Of a stretch of DNA of 64,000 nucleotides, positions 8,761 through 19,733 are shown one piece after another. A model generated the notes under the pieces. The model worked only from the letters and a program-made list of their open reading frames with translations. It was not told where the DNA came from and searched no databases. The first letter of the stretch is position 1. Every line of letters starts with the position of its first letter. The stretch lies in the NCBI GenBank assembly GCA_029961745.1, contig CP124680.1, positions 2,170,001 to 2,234,000 of the forward strand, written 5' to 3'. This stretch comes from Nocardioides sp. L-11A (lineage in GTDB: Bacteria; Actinomycetota; Actinomycetes; Propionibacteriales; Nocardioidaceae). Position numbers and translations under genes: made by a program.

Positions 8761-9915
8761 ATGACCACCGCATCCCTCGGCCCGAACACGCTCTCCATCC
8801 ACGCCGGCGAGGCGACCGACCCGACCACCCATGCCCTCAACACGCCGATCTACCAGACCGCGACCTTCGCCTTCGACAGCGCCGTGGAGAAGGAGGACGC
8901 GGTCGACCGGGCGTTGGAGTGGGAGCCCGGAGTGTTCTTCTACAGCCGCACCGGCAACCCGACGACGTACGCGCTGGAGCAGAAGCTGGCCGCCCTGGAG
9001 GGCGCCGAGGACGCCGCCGTCGGGGCGTCCGGCATGGCCGCCTGCGCCACGGCGCTGCTCTCGGTGCTCGGGACCGGGGACCACTGCATCGCCTCGGCCG
9101 ACCTGTTCGTCATCACCCGGGTGCTGCTCGACGACGTACTGAGCGCGCGCGGCATCGAGGTCACCCACGTCGACGTCACCGACCTCGACGCCGTCGCGGC
9201 GGCGGTGCGCCCGAACACCAGGGCGGTGTTTGCCGAGTCGTTGTCGAACCCGCACATGGACGTCGCCGATCTGCCGGCCCTCGCCGCGCTGTCGCGGGAG
9301 CACGGCCTGACCCTGGTCGTGGACAACACCTTCCTCTCGCCGCGGCTGCTGCGCCCGCTCGAGCACGGGGCCGACCTCGTCGTGCACTCGGCCACGAAGT
9401 GGCTCGGCGGCCACGGCGACGCGGTCGCCGGCGTGGTCGCCGGCCGCAAGGAGCTCGTCGACAAGGTCCGCTTCCACCTCGACGCGCTCGGCGCGGCCGT
9501 CAGCCCCTTCAACTCGTGGCTGATCCTGCGCGGCATGCGGACGCTCGGTCTGCGGATGAGCGCGAGCAGCACGAACGCGCTGGCCGTGGCGCAGTTCCTG
9601 GAGTCGCGGCCCGAGGTCGCCCTCGTCAGCTACCCCGGTCTGCCCTCCCACCCCCACCACGAGCTGGCCGGCAAGCTGCTGCCCGACGGCTACGGCGGCA
9701 TGATGGCGATCCGGCTGCACGGCGATGCGGACACGATGGGCCGGTTCGCCGCGGCCCTCGAGCTGTCCGCGATCGCCGTCAGCCTCGGCGACGTGCACAC
9801 GCTCGTCTACCCCATGCCGAAGCGGGACAACCTGATCCGGCTGTCGATCGGCTGCGAGGACACCGCGGACCTGATCGCCGACTATGCCCAGGCGCTGGAC
9901 GCGAGCGCCGGGTGA
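8761..9915 (+). CDS. PLP-dependent Cys/Met metabolism enzyme (cystathionine/methionine gamma-lyase family)
   Basis: The 384-residue protein has fold-type-I signatures: YSRTGNPTTYALEQKLAALEG, VFAESLSNPHMDVADL, VVDNTFLSPRLLRPLEHGAD and the Schiff-base lysine in HSATKWLGGHGDAVAGVV. Members cleave or exchange sulfur-linked gamma substituents. Methionine gamma-lyases usually carry a Tyr-Gly-Cys segment after the GD motif. Here the matching place reads SADLFVITRVLL, so the usual Tyr and Cys are absent and substrate preference may differ. It is preceded by a gap of 44 nt and followed after 4 nt by the AceE-like gene. A gamma-lyase would give ammonia, a thiol and a 2-oxo acid that the next enzyme could use. 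Confidence 0.85.
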   Translation: MTTASLGPNTLSIHAGEATDPTTHALNTPIYQTATFAFDSAVEKEDAVDRALEWEPGVFFYSRTGNPTTYALEQKLAALEGAEDAAVGASGMAACATALLSVLGTGDHCIASADLFVITRVLLDDVLSARGIEVTHVDVTDLDAVAAAVRPNTRAVFAESLSNPHMDVADLPALAALSREHGLTLVVDNTFLSPRLLRPLEHGADLVVHSATKWLGGHGDAVAGVVAGRKELVDKVRFHLDALGAAVSPFNSWLILRGMRTLGLRMSASSTNALAVAQFLESRPEVALVSYPGLPSHPHHELAGKLLPDGYGGMMAIRLHGDADTMGRFAAALELSAIAVSLGDVHTLVYPMPKRDNLIRLSIGCEDTADLIADYAQALDASAG

Positions 9916-9919
9916 GCCG

Positions 9920-12250
9920 ATGACCGCCGCCCCCCTCGCCGAGCCCGCCCACCCCGGCCCCGACGCCGACGAGCTCGCCACCCTGCGCGAGATCGCCCGC
10001 CGCGTGCTGTGGCTCTCGACCGCGATGGTCGACACCGCCAACCACGACCGGCCGGACCCCTCGGGCCTCAAGGTCGGCGGCCACCAGGCGTCGTCGGCCT
10101 CCATGGTCGACATCATGGTGGCGCTGTGGTTCCACGAGCTGACCGCGCTCGACCGGGTCTCGGTCAAGCCGCACGCCTCTCCGGTGCTGCACGCGATCAA
10201 CTACCTGCTCGGGGAGCTGGACCCGTCCTACCTGACCCGGTTGCGGGCGAAGGGCGGCCTGCAGAGCTACCCGAGCCGGCTCAAGGACCCCGATCCGGTG
10301 GACTTCTCCACCGGATCGGTCGGGATCGGGGCGACCGCGCCGCTGTGGGCGGCCCTCGCACACCGCTACCTGCGCTCGCACTCGGCCGCGACGCCACCCG
10401 CCGGTCGCTTCGTCAGCCTGCTCGGGGACGCGGAGCTCGACGAGGGAGCGGTGTGGGAGGCGATCGCCGACCCGGCGGTGGGCCAGCTCGGTGAGGTGCT
10501 CTGGGTGGTCGACCTCAACCGGCAGTCGTTGGACCGCGTGGTGCCGGACATCCAGGCCGAGCGGCTGCGGGGCATGTTCGCCGCGGCCGGCTGGCAGACG
10601 ATGACGCTCAAGTGGGGACGGCGGATCTCGGCACTGTTCGAGCGTCCCGGCGGCGCCGACCTCCGCGCCCGCCTCGAGGCGATGCCCAACGAGGAGTACC
10701 AGCGGCTGCTCCGGGTCCCGCCCGGGGAGCTCGCCGAACGGGTCGCCGGCCCGGACGCCGCGCCCGCGCTGCGTGCGCTGGCCGCCACGCTCGACCCCGA
10801 CGAGCTCGCCGCCGCCGTCCGCGACCTCGGCGGTCACGACCTCGGCCTGCTCGTCGACGCCTTCGCCCAGGTCGACAGCCGCCGTCCGACGGTGGTCTTC
10901 GCCTACACGATCAAGGGACGAGGACTGCCGACCGAGGGGCACCCCGCCAACCACTCGGCCCTGCTGACGCCCCCGCAGATGCGCGCCCTCGCGCACTCCT
11001 GCGGGGTCGACGCCGAGGACCGGTGGGCTCTCCCGGCGCCGGAATCGGCCGCGGGTCGGCTGGCGCGCGAGCGCGGCCACGCGCTGCGTCGTACGGCGGT
11101 CGAGGTGGGGGAGCCGGCCGCGGTCCCCGCGGAGCTGGGCCGCCCGTTCCGCAAGCCGATCTCCACCCAGGCCGCGCTCGGCCGGATCCTCGCCGACCTC
11201 AGCCGCGACGCGCCGGAGACCGCCGGGCGGGTGGTGACGTGCAGCCCCGACGTCGCCTCGTCCACGAACCTCGGCGGCTGGATCAACAAGCGCGGGGTCT
11301 GGGCGCCGCGCGATCGCCAGGACTGGTTCTCCGACGATCCCGAGCGACTGCTGCGCTGGGCGGAGGCGGACACCGGCCAGCACATCGAGCTGGGGATCGC
11401 CGAGGTCAACCTCGTCTGCCTGGCAGCCGAACTGGGCACCACCTGGAGTCGGTGGGGACAGCCGCTCATCCCGATCGCGACGCTCTACGACCCGTTCGTC
11501 GCGCGGGCGCTGGAGCCGTGGTCCTACGGCATCTACTCCGGTGGGCAGTCGATCCTCGTCGGCACGCCGTCCGGCGTCACCCTCGCCCCGGAGGGCGGCG
11601 CCCATCAGTCGATCACCACCCCGTCGATCGGGCTCGAGCAGCCGGGCTGCGTGGCGTGGGAGCCGGCGTTCCCGCAGGACCTCGAGTGGTGCCTGCTGCA
11701 CGCGATGGGGCAGGTCGGTCGGCCCGGCGGGACCTCGTCGTACTTCCGGCTGTCGACGCGCCCGATCGATCCCGCGCTCGCCGGGCTGCCCGAGGAGCCG
11801 GCGCTGCTGGCCCGACGCCGGCGGCAGGCGATCGCGGGCGGCTACCGGATCGGTCCGGCTCACGCGGACGGCGACGAGGTCACCCTGGTCGGCGTCGGCG
11901 CGATCATGCCCGAGGTCATCGCCGCCGCCCGGACGCTCGAGCGGCTCGGCCGGTGCGTGGGGGTGATCTGCCTGACGAGTCCCGACCTGGTCTTCCGCGC
12001 GTTCCAGGAGGGCCCCGACACCGGCATCCTCGGCGAGCTGCTGCCGGCCGCCCGACCGGCGCCGCTGGTGACCGTGCTCGACGGGCATCCGCACACCCTC
12101 GCCTTCCTCGCCGGGGTGCGCGGCGACCGGACCCGCAATCTGGGCGTGGTCGAGTTCGGCCAGTCCTCGACGCTCGCGGACGCACACGCGCTGCACGGCA
12201 TCGACACGCACGCGATCGTCGATGCCGCGCTGACGCTCGTCGGGGCCTGA
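9920..12250 (+). CDS. Homodimeric pyruvate-dehydrogenase-E1-like (AceE-type) thiamine-diphosphate enzyme
   Basis: The 776-residue protein resembles AceE but is about 110 residues shorter than usual. It has the ThDP/Mg site in LLGDAELDEGAVWEA followed by DLNRQSLD. The central transketolase-like pyrimidine domain contains ELGIAEVNLVCLAAELG. GAHQSITTPSIGLEQPG matches the E1 active-site histidine region. A C-terminal transketolase-like domain follows. E1 enzymes decarboxylate 2-oxo acids and pass the acyl group to a lipoyl E2, but no E2 or E3 gene is nearby. It may borrow a housekeeping E2, or act as a stand-alone 2-oxo-acid decarboxylase or carboligase. The ATG at 9920 is 4 nt after the lyase stop. 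Confidence 0.8.
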   Translation: MTAAPLAEPAHPGPDADELATLREIARRVLWLSTAMVDTANHDRPDPSGLKVGGHQASSASMVDIMVALWFHELTALDRVSVKPHASPVLHAINYLLGELDPSYLTRLRAKGGLQSYPSRLKDPDPVDFSTGSVGIGATAPLWAALAHRYLRSHSAATPPAGRFVSLLGDAELDEGAVWEAIADPAVGQLGEVLWVVDLNRQSLDRVVPDIQAERLRGMFAAAGWQTMTLKWGRRISALFERPGGADLRARLEAMPNEEYQRLLRVPPGELAERVAGPDAAPALRALAATLDPDELAAAVRDLGGHDLGLLVDAFAQVDSRRPTVVFAYTIKGRGLPTEGHPANHSALLTPPQMRALAHSCGVDAEDRWALPAPESAAGRLARERGHALRRTAVEVGEPAAVPAELGRPFRKPISTQAALGRILADLSRDAPETAGRVVTCSPDVASSTNLGGWINKRGVWAPRDRQDWFSDDPERLLRWAEADTGQHIELGIAEVNLVCLAAELGTTWSRWGQPLIPIATLYDPFVARALEPWSYGIYSGGQSILVGTPSGVTLAPEGGAHQSITTPSIGLEQPGCVAWEPAFPQDLEWCLLHAMGQVGRPGGTSSYFRLSTRPIDPALAGLPEEPALLARRRRQAIAGGYRIGPAHADGDEVTLVGVGAIMPEVIAAARTLERLGRCVGVICLTSPDLVFRAFQEGPDTGILGELLPAARPAPLVTVLDGHPHTLAFLAGVRGDRTRNLGVVEFGQSSTLADAHALHGIDTHAIVDAALTLVGA

Positions 12251-12268
12251 GGCGGCAGCGGCTGCGGC

Positions 12269-12352
12269 TTCATCACGGGATGTAGGCGAAGGGCCGCTTC
12301 TGTAGCGGAGTTCGGCAGGGGAAGCGGCGGCTCGGCTACATACCGTGATGAA
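12269..12352. repeat. 84-bp imperfect palindrome between convergent genes
   Basis: Outer arms of 19 nt (12269-12287 and 12334-12352) match at 17 of 19 positions. The left arm begins TTCATCACGG and the right arm ends CCGTGATGAA. Nested inside is GCCGCTTC (12293-12300) with GAAGCGGC (12321-12328). It lies between two genes that end facing each other, so it could be a bidirectional terminator. Its size and nested symmetry also resemble a REP/MITE-like mobile palindrome. Confidence 0.7.
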
Positions 12353-12368
12353 CCAGCGCGCCCGGCGC

Positions 12369-14483
<2,115 letters not shown>

Positions 14484-14635
14484 CCGGCCATTGTGCCCAA
14501 GCCCTCGACACACCCCTCGACACGCCCCACGGCGCGCCCAGGTGGCGGGTTCAGGTGACCGCGCGGTCCGGACGCGGCAGAATGCGGGACGGGGCCCAGG
14601 GCCACCGGGCCGGATCCGATGACGAGAGGGAGCAG

Positions 14636-15421
14636 ATGACTGCGGAGTTCGTACGCCTGGAGGTCTCCGACGGGGTCGGGACGATCCGGCTCGATCGGGC
14701 CAAGGCGATGAACGCGATCAGCATCCAGGTCCAGGACGAGCTCACGCTCGCCGCGGCCGAGGCCACCGACCGCAGCGACGTGCGCGCCGTCGTCGTGTGG
14801 GGCGGTGAGAAGGTCTTCGCCGCCGGCAACGACGTCAAGGAGATGGCCGACATGTCGTACACCGACATGGTCGACCGCGTGGAGAAGCTGCAGTACGCCG
14901 TCAACGCGGTCGCGCGGATCCCGAAGCCGGTCGTCGCCGCGGTCAACGGCTACGCCCTCGGCGGTGGCTGCGAGCTGGCCCTGGCCGCCGACGTCCGCAT
15001 CGCCGCCGACAACGCCGTGCTCGGCCAGCCGGAGGTCCTCCTGGGCATCATCCCCGGCGCGGGCGGCACCCAGCGACTGCCCCGTCTGATCGGCCCCAGC
15101 AAGGCCAAGGACCTGCTCTACACGGGCCGGTTCGTGAAGGCCGAGGAGGCGGTCGCGATCGGCCTGGTCGACCGCGTCGTCCCGGCCGCCGAGGTGTACG
15201 CCGAGGCGGTGGCCTGGGCCTCGCGGTTCGCCACCGCCGCGCCGTACGCGCTGCGCGCGATCAAGGAGACGGTCGACCGTGGCCTGGAGACGGACCTCGA
15301 GACCGCGCTCCAGATCGAGCGGCACAGCTTTGCGGCGATCTTCGCCACCGAGGACAGCCGCACCGGCATGCAGTCCTTCATCGAGAACGGCCCGGGCAAG
15401 GCCACCTTCGAAGGGCGGTGA
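14636..15421 (+). CDS. Enoyl-CoA hydratase/isomerase family protein
   Basis: The 261-residue crotonase-fold protein has the oxyanion-hole segments FAAGNDVKEMADMSYTD and NGYALGGGCELALAADVRIA. It also has GQPEVLLGIIPGAGGTQRLPR with a Glu at the first catalytic position and GTQ at the second. This is the signature of active enoyl-CoA hydratases in fatty-acid or branched-chain amino-acid degradation. The ATG at 14636 follows GAGAGGGAG. A small membrane protein gene starts 7 nt after the stop, and etfBA lie downstream, which fits beta-oxidation. The exact acyl-CoA substrate is unknown. Confidence 0.92.
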   Translation: MTAEFVRLEVSDGVGTIRLDRAKAMNAISIQVQDELTLAAAEATDRSDVRAVVVWGGEKVFAAGNDVKEMADMSYTDMVDRVEKLQYAVNAVARIPKPVVAAVNGYALGGGCELALAADVRIAADNAVLGQPEVLLGIIPGAGGTQRLPRLIGPSKAKDLLYTGRFVKAEEAVAIGLVDRVVPAAEVYAEAVAWASRFATAAPYALRAIKETVDRGLETDLETALQIERHSFAAIFATEDSRTGMQSFIENGPGKATFEGR

Positions 15422-15427
15422 GCAGCG

Positions 15428-15811
15428 GTGAGCTCGAGCGACGACCGGTCCGCGGCGCCCGACGCGTCCGCCGACCAGCCGGCGGCGGAGCGGCCGAGCC
15501 GCTCGCTGACCGTGGCGCGGGTGCGTGACAACGTCGCCCGGGTCGTGTGGATCGTCTGCATGGTCCTGGCGCTGATCCTGGCCGTCGCCGCCTTCACCTA
15601 CGCGCTCGAGGCCAACCAGGACAACGGGCTGGTCAAGCTGGTCCGCGACCTGGCCGACGTGTTCGACCTCGGGTTCTTCGACCTCGACAACCCGGTCAAG
15701 GCGTTCGAGGGCAAGAACGCGGTGGTCAAGACCGCGCTGTTCAACTACGGCCTCGCCTCGGTGGTCTACCTCGTCGTGGGACGGGTGCTCGAGCGGATCA
15801 TCCGTCCGTGA
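15428..15811 (+). CDS. Small membrane protein of unknown function
   Basis: The 127-residue protein starts at a GTG 7 nt after the crotonase stop. It has a polar N-terminus of about 35 residues, a hydrophobic helix VVWIVCMVLALILAVAAFTYAL, a soluble segment ending KNAVVKTALFNYG, and a shorter second hydrophobic stretch LASVVYLVVGRVLERII. It resembles conserved actinobacterial hypothetical proteins found beside acyl-CoA genes. I recognise no named domain. Coupling to the crotonase gene is suggested by spacing only. Confidence 0.75.
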   Translation: MSSSDDRSAAPDASADQPAAERPSRSLTVARVRDNVARVVWIVCMVLALILAVAAFTYALEANQDNGLVKLVRDLADVFDLGFFDLDNPVKAFEGKNAVVKTALFNYGLASVVYLVVGRVLERIIRP

Positions 15812-15854
15812 CGGATGCCGTGGCGGTGCCGTGATCGACGCCACGTGGACGAGG

Positions 15855-15884
15855 TTCCCGTCGCTGGTGACCGGACGGTAGCCT
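15855..15884 (+). promoter_or_regulatory. Possible etfBA promoter
   Basis: TTCCCG (15855-15860) and TAGCCT (15879-15884) are separated by 18 bp in the 169-bp gap before etfB. This would leave an untranslated leader of about 90 nt. The match to consensus is modest. Confidence 0.35.
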
Positions 15885-15980
15885 GCGAGACGCTGTCCTC
15901 AACGGACCTCAGGTTGTTCCCTGCCCGGCCAACGCGGTAGGGCTCACGTTGCACAGGAAGGGGCCGGTCCGGCCACAACC

Positions 15981-16781
15981 ATGACTCTCTCCAATATCGT
16001 CGTCCTTGTGAAGTACGTCCCCGACGCGACGGGCGACAGGAAGTTCGAGGCGGACAACACCGTCGACCGCGTCGGCGTCGACGGTCTCCTGTCCGAGCTC
16101 GACGAGTACGCCGTCGAGCAGGCTCTCCAGATCAAGGAGAAGCGCGCCGACGAGGAGATCACGGTCACCGCGCTGACCGTGGGCCCGGCCGAGGCCGAGG
16201 CTGCCGTGCGCAAGGCGCTGCAGATGGGTGCCGACAAGGCCGTCCACGTGCAGGACGACGCCATCGCCGGCTCCGACGCCGTCGCCACCTCCCTCGTGCT
16301 CGCCAAGGCGATCGAGAAGATCGGCGTCCCCGAGCTGGTCGTCGGCGGCCTCGCGTCGACCGACGGCGGCCTGAGCGTCGTCCCGGCGATGCTCGCCGAG
16401 CGCCTCGGCCTGCCGCAGGTCACCCTCGCGGCCGTGGTCGAGACCCAGGGCGACCAGGTCCGCATCAAGCGTGACGGCGACACCGCCACCGAGGTCGTCG
16501 GCGGCACGCTGCCGCTGGTCCTCTCGGTCACCGACCAGTCGGGCGAGGCCCGCTACCCGTCCTTCAAGGGCATCATGGCCGCGAAGAAGAAGCCGCTCGA
16601 GGCGCTCACCCTCGCCGACATCGGCGTGGACGCCTCCGAGGTCGGCCTCGACGCCGCGTGGACGAAGGTCGACAACGTGACCGCCCGCCCGCCGCGGACC
16701 GCCGGCGAGATCGTCAAGGACGAGGACGGATCGGGCGCCACTGCGCTGGTCGAGTTCCTCGCGTCGAAGAAGTTCATCTGA
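15981..16781 (+). CDS. etfB: Electron transfer flavoprotein beta subunit
   Basis: The 266-residue protein has NIVVLVKYVPDATGDRKFE at its start and the beta-subunit signature VLAKAIEKIGVPELVVGGLASTD. EtfB pairs with EtfA and binds AMP, passing electrons from acyl-CoA and other dehydrogenases towards the quinone pool. It is followed by etfA after 25 nt with a clear AGAGGAGATC ribosome-binding site, a standard etfBA operon. The length is typical (about 260). The crotonase upstream fits a fatty-acid oxidation role. Confidence 0.95.
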   Translation: MTLSNIVVLVKYVPDATGDRKFEADNTVDRVGVDGLLSELDEYAVEQALQIKEKRADEEITVTALTVGPAEAEAAVRKALQMGADKAVHVQDDAIAGSDAVATSLVLAKAIEKIGVPELVVGGLASTDGGLSVVPAMLAERLGLPQVTLAAVVETQGDQVRIKRDGDTATEVVGGTLPLVLSVTDQSGEARYPSFKGIMAAKKKPLEALTLADIGVDASEVGLDAAWTKVDNVTARPPRTAGEIVKDEDGSGATALVEFLASKKFI

Positions 16782-16806
16782 GAGCCCCAGAGGAGATCGA
16801 ATAGCC

Positions 16807-17769
16807 ATGTCTGAAGTTCTCGTTCTGGTCGACCACGTCGACGGCGCGGTCCGCAAGCCCACCTACGAGCTGCTCGCGATCGCCAAGCGCATCGGCTCTC
16901 CCTCGGCCGTCTTCATCGGCGGCGCCGACCAGGCCGCTGCCGCCGCGGACGCGGTCAAGGCGTACGGCGCCGACAAGGTCTACGTCGTCGACGACGCCGA
17001 GATCAAGGGCTACCTCGTGGCCCCCAAGGCCGAGGTGCTGCAGCAGCTCGCCGAGAAGGCCTCGCCGGCCGCGATCCTGATCCCGGCCTCGGCCGAGGGC
17101 AAGGAGATCGCCGGCCGCCTCGCGATCAAGCTCTCCTCGGGCCTGATCACCGACGCCGTCGACGTGCAGGTGAACGGTGACGAGATCGTCACCACGCAGT
17201 CGGTCTTCGCCGGCAACTTCACCGTCGACGCCAAGGTCGTCAAGGGCACGCCGATCATCGCGGTCAAGCCCAACGCAGCCGCTCCGGAGGAGGGCGCGGG
17301 CGCGGGTGCCGTCGAGCAGTTCGCCGCCACGATCTCCGACGCCGCCAAGACGGCCCAGATCGTCGCCGCCCAGCCGCGCCAGGCCACCGGCCGTCCCGAG
17401 CTGACCGAGGCCGCCATCGTGGTCTCCGGCGGCCGTGGCACCGGTGGCGACTTCACCGCGGTCGAGGGTCTCGCCGACGCGCTCGGTGCCGCCGTGGGCG
17501 CCTCGCGCGCCGCGGTCGACTCCGGCTGGAAGCCGCACACCTTCCAGGTCGGCCAGACCGGCAAGGTCGTCTCGCCGCAGCTGTACGTCGCCAACGGCAT
17601 CTCCGGCGCGATCCAGCACCGGGCCGGCATGCAGACCTCGAAGACCATCGTCGCGGTCAACAAGGACGAGGAAGCGCCGATCTTCGAGCTCGTCGACTTC
17701 GGTGTCGTGGGCGATCTGCACTCCGTCCTCCCGGCCGTGACCGCGGAGATCGAGAAGCGCAAGGGCTGA
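16807..17769 (+). CDS. etfA: Electron transfer flavoprotein alpha subunit
   Basis: The 320-residue EtfA has an N-terminal domain starting [21 protein letters not shown]. The C-terminal FAD-binding domain contains [38 protein letters not shown] and [22 protein letters not shown]. The last segment matches the family's FAD-contacting GxSGAxQHxxG motif. It forms a heterodimer with EtfB. The gene ends 1 nt before an array of 109-bp repeats, so mRNA 3'-end formation may depend on those repeats. Confidence 0.96.
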   Translation: MSEVLVLVDHVDGAVRKPTYELLAIAKRIGSPSAVFIGGADQAAAAADAVKAYGADKVYVVDDAEIKGYLVAPKAEVLQQLAEKASPAAILIPASAEGKEIAGRLAIKLSSGLITDAVDVQVNGDEIVTTQSVFAGNFTVDAKVVKGTPIIAVKPNAAAPEEGAGAGAVEQFAATISDAAKTAQIVAAQPRQATGRPELTEAAIVVSGGRGTGGDFTAVEGLADALGAAVGASRAAVDSGWKPHTFQVGQTGKVVSPQLYVANGISGAIQHRAGMQTSKTIVAVNKDEEAPIFELVDFGVVGDLHSVLPAVTAEIEKRKG

Positions 17770-17770
17770 G

Positions 17771-18206
17771 TTGTTGGGGCCGAGCGTGTCGCAGATCGGG
17801 TGACGTCGCACGGTCCTCGCTGCGCTCGGACCGCGGACGCCACCCGATGCGCTGCGCGCGTGCGCCACGCTGCCGGCCGTTGTTGGGGCCGAGCGTGTCG
17901 CAGATCGGGTGACGTCGCACGGTCCTCGCTGCGCTCGGACCGCGGACGCCACCCGATGCGCTGCGCGCGTGCGCCACGCTGCCGGCCGTTGTTGGGGCCG
18001 AGCGTGTCGCAGATCGGGTGACGTCGCACGGTCCTCGCTGCGCTCGGACCGCGGACGCCACCCGATGCGCTGCGCGCGTGCGCCACGCTGCCGGCCGTTG
18101 TCTGGGCCGAGCGTGTCGCAGATCGAGTGACGTCGCACGGTCCTCGCTGCGCTCGGACCGCGGACGCCACCCGATGCGCTGCGCGCGTGCGCCACGCTGC
18201 CGGCCG
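17771..18206. repeat. Four head-to-tail copies of a 109-bp repeat
   Basis: Copies start at 17771, 17880, 17989 and 18098 with no spacers. The first three look identical, and the fourth has small changes (TTGTCTGGGCC, GATCGAGTG). Each unit contains nested inverted repeats: ATCGGGTG with CACCCGAT, and inside these GGTCC with GGACC. The array begins right after the etfA stop. The unit length is not a multiple of three, and the short open frames inside it are shadows. It may act as a series of hairpins at the etfBA 3' end. It is not a CRISPR, because there are no spacers. Confidence 0.93.
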
Positions 18207-18236
18207 TTGATCGCGGCCATGAAGCGACCGTCGCAC

Positions 18237-18270
18237 CACGGGACGTCGTACTCCGGTACGGCGTCCCGTG
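18237..18270. terminator. Strong hairpin after the repeat array
   Basis: CACGGGACG-T-CGTAC pairs with GTACG-G-CGTCCCGTG around a TCCG loop: a 15-bp stem with one mismatch. TTGCTTCTC follows on the plus strand. It is the best factor-independent terminator candidate for etfBA read-through. Confidence 0.65.
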
Positions 18271-18304
18271 TTGCTTCTCGGCCGCGGGCCGGCGCAGGCG
18301 ATCC

Positions 18305-18418
18305 GCTGTAACACGCTGTCCCCACGACTACCTGTCGGCTCTCAGGGGCGACACGCCGCATCGAGGGCTGTTTCTTGCGGACAAACGCCGACCAGACAGG
18401 TGGACGGCGTGTTACAGC
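18305..18418. repeat. Inverted repeat pair upstream of the phospholipase-D-like gene
   Basis: GCTGTAACACGC (18305-18316) and its exact reverse complement GCGTGTTACAGC (18407-18418) enclose 90 bp. Partial symmetry continues inwards (TGTCC/GGAC and ACCTGTC/GACAGGT). It could be a small palindromic element or a pair of operator sites. No coding sequence is seen inside. Confidence 0.6.
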
Positions 18419-18460
18419 ACGCCCCGCCGGCACCTCCTGCAGGCACCCCACCCCTTGGCT

Positions 18461-18483
18461 CACTAAGTCAAGTAGCTTAGTGT
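18461..18483 (+). promoter_or_regulatory. Palindrome and -10-like box before the phospholipase-D-like gene
   Basis: CACTAAG (18461-18467) and CTTAGTG (18476-18482) form a 7-bp inverted repeat. It overlaps a possible -10 box TAGTGT (18478-18483) placed 7 nt before the GTG start at 18491. This fits a leaderless mRNA with a repressor site over the promoter. No protein is assigned. Confidence 0.4.
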
Positions 18484-18490
18484 TCTTCGT

Positions 18491-19714
18491 GTGAAGGCCT
18501 TCGCTGTCGCTCTCCTGGCGCTGGTCACCCTCCTCGTCGCTCCCCGTCCGGCCGCGACCGCCGACGACACCTGGCAGCCCGCGACCGGAGCCGTCTTCAA
18601 CAACCCGATGGGCGGGGTGAAGGCGCGCACGAAGGTGGTCCGGCAGGTCCACCAGGCGATCCGGCACACCCCGCCGGGCGCGACGATCCGGATCGCGACG
18701 TACAACATCGACCGCGCGGACACCGCCCGGCTCCTGCTCGAGGCACACCGACGCGGCGTGCACGTCCGGATCGTCGTCAATGACAACATCATCGGCAGGA
18801 CCATCCGGGGTCTCCAGGCGCGCCTCGGTCGCGACCGCAGGGCCGACAGCTTCCTCCACATCTGCACGAGCGCCTGCCGCAACTCCTCCCGCGCCGGCAA
18901 CCTGCACATGAAGGTCTACTCCTTCAGCCAGACCGGCGCCGCCCGCTCGGTCGTGATCAGCAGCTCCAGCAACCTCGGATACGGCGCCGCCGCGGGCCAG
19001 TGGAACGACGCCCTCACGATCAGCGGCGACGATGCCCTCTTCGCCGCGTGGACCCAGGTCTTCCAGCAGCTCAAGCGCGACCGGACCGCGAAGCCCCGGC
19101 ACCTGGAGTACAGCAGCGAGACCGTCGGCGCGGACTTCCAGCGGGTCCGGGTGAGCCGAGCCGCCACCGGCGACCCTCAGCTCAGGCGGTTGCGCCGGGT
19201 CGACTGCGCGGCGCCCGGCGGGTTCGGCGACGGCCGGGGGCACAGCGTGGTCCGGGTCAACATGTACGCCTGGTACGCCGGTCGCGGCGAGGCGCTGGCC
19301 CGCGAGCTCGCCGCGATGCGGGCCGAGGGCTGCGACATCGCCGTGGTGGGCTCGGTGGTCAGCGCTCCGGTCGTCCGGATCCTGCAGCGCGCCGGCATCC
19401 CGGTCCGGATCGCCGACTGGGACTGGGGCCGGAAGCTCTCGACCGCCGGCGACGACATCGTGTTCGGAGCCCGCTGCTACTCCCACCTCAAGTACGTCAC
19501 CGTCGACGGCACCTTCCGCGGGACCGCCACCCGGGTGGTGTGGACCGGCTCGGAGAACTGGTCGCCGCCGGGGCTCAGCAGCGACGAGGTCACCTTCGAG
19601 GTGCACGACCCGACGGTGGTGACGGCGTACGTCGCCCGGTGGCAGAAGATGTTCACCAGCACCCGGATCACCCATCGGCCCGGCATCAGGCCCACGTCGC
19701 GCCCCTGTGCCTAG
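18491..19714 (+). CDS. Secreted phospholipase D-like protein
   Basis: The 407-residue protein has a Sec signal peptide ([23 protein letters not shown], cleavage near residue 24) and two PLD-like halves. The first half has [10 protein letters not shown] with [10 protein letters not shown]. The second has [13 protein letters not shown] with TGSENWS. These match degenerate HxKxxxxD motifs: both His and Lys are present, and Asp is seen only in the second copy. The PLD superfamily cleaves or transfers phosphodiester bonds. The substrate here could be lipid or nucleic acid outside the cell. The GTG start sits 8 nt after a -10-like TAGTGT. Ten or more Cys-containing loops suggest an extracytoplasmic fold. 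Confidence 0.8.
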   Translation: MKAFAVALLALVTLLVAPRPAATADDTWQPATGAVFNNPMGGVKARTKVVRQVHQAIRHTPPGATIRIATYNIDRADTARLLLEAHRRGVHVRIVVNDNIIGRTIRGLQARLGRDRRADSFLHICTSACRNSSRAGNLHMKVYSFSQTGAARSVVISSSSNLGYGAAAGQWNDALTISGDDALFAAWTQVFQQLKRDRTAKPRHLEYSSETVGADFQRVRVSRAATGDPQLRRLRRVDCAAPGGFGDGRGHSVVRVNMYAWYAGRGEALARELAAMRAEGCDIAVVGSVVSAPVVRILQRAGIPVRIADWDWGRKLSTAGDDIVFGARCYSHLKYVTVDGTFRGTATRVVWTGSENWSPPGLSSDEVTFEVHDPTVVTAYVARWQKMFTSTRITHRPGIRPTSRPCA

Positions 19715-19733
19715 CACTCCTATCCTTGGCTCC

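Noticed and set aside
17771..18206. CRISPR array
   Set aside because: Copies are contiguous and 109 bp long with no spacers, and no cas genes are present.
17800..18311. Three similar 73-97-codon frames in the 109-bp repeats
   Set aside because: They begin at the same base of each repeat and the unit is not a multiple of three. They are a by-product of the repeats, not a gene family.
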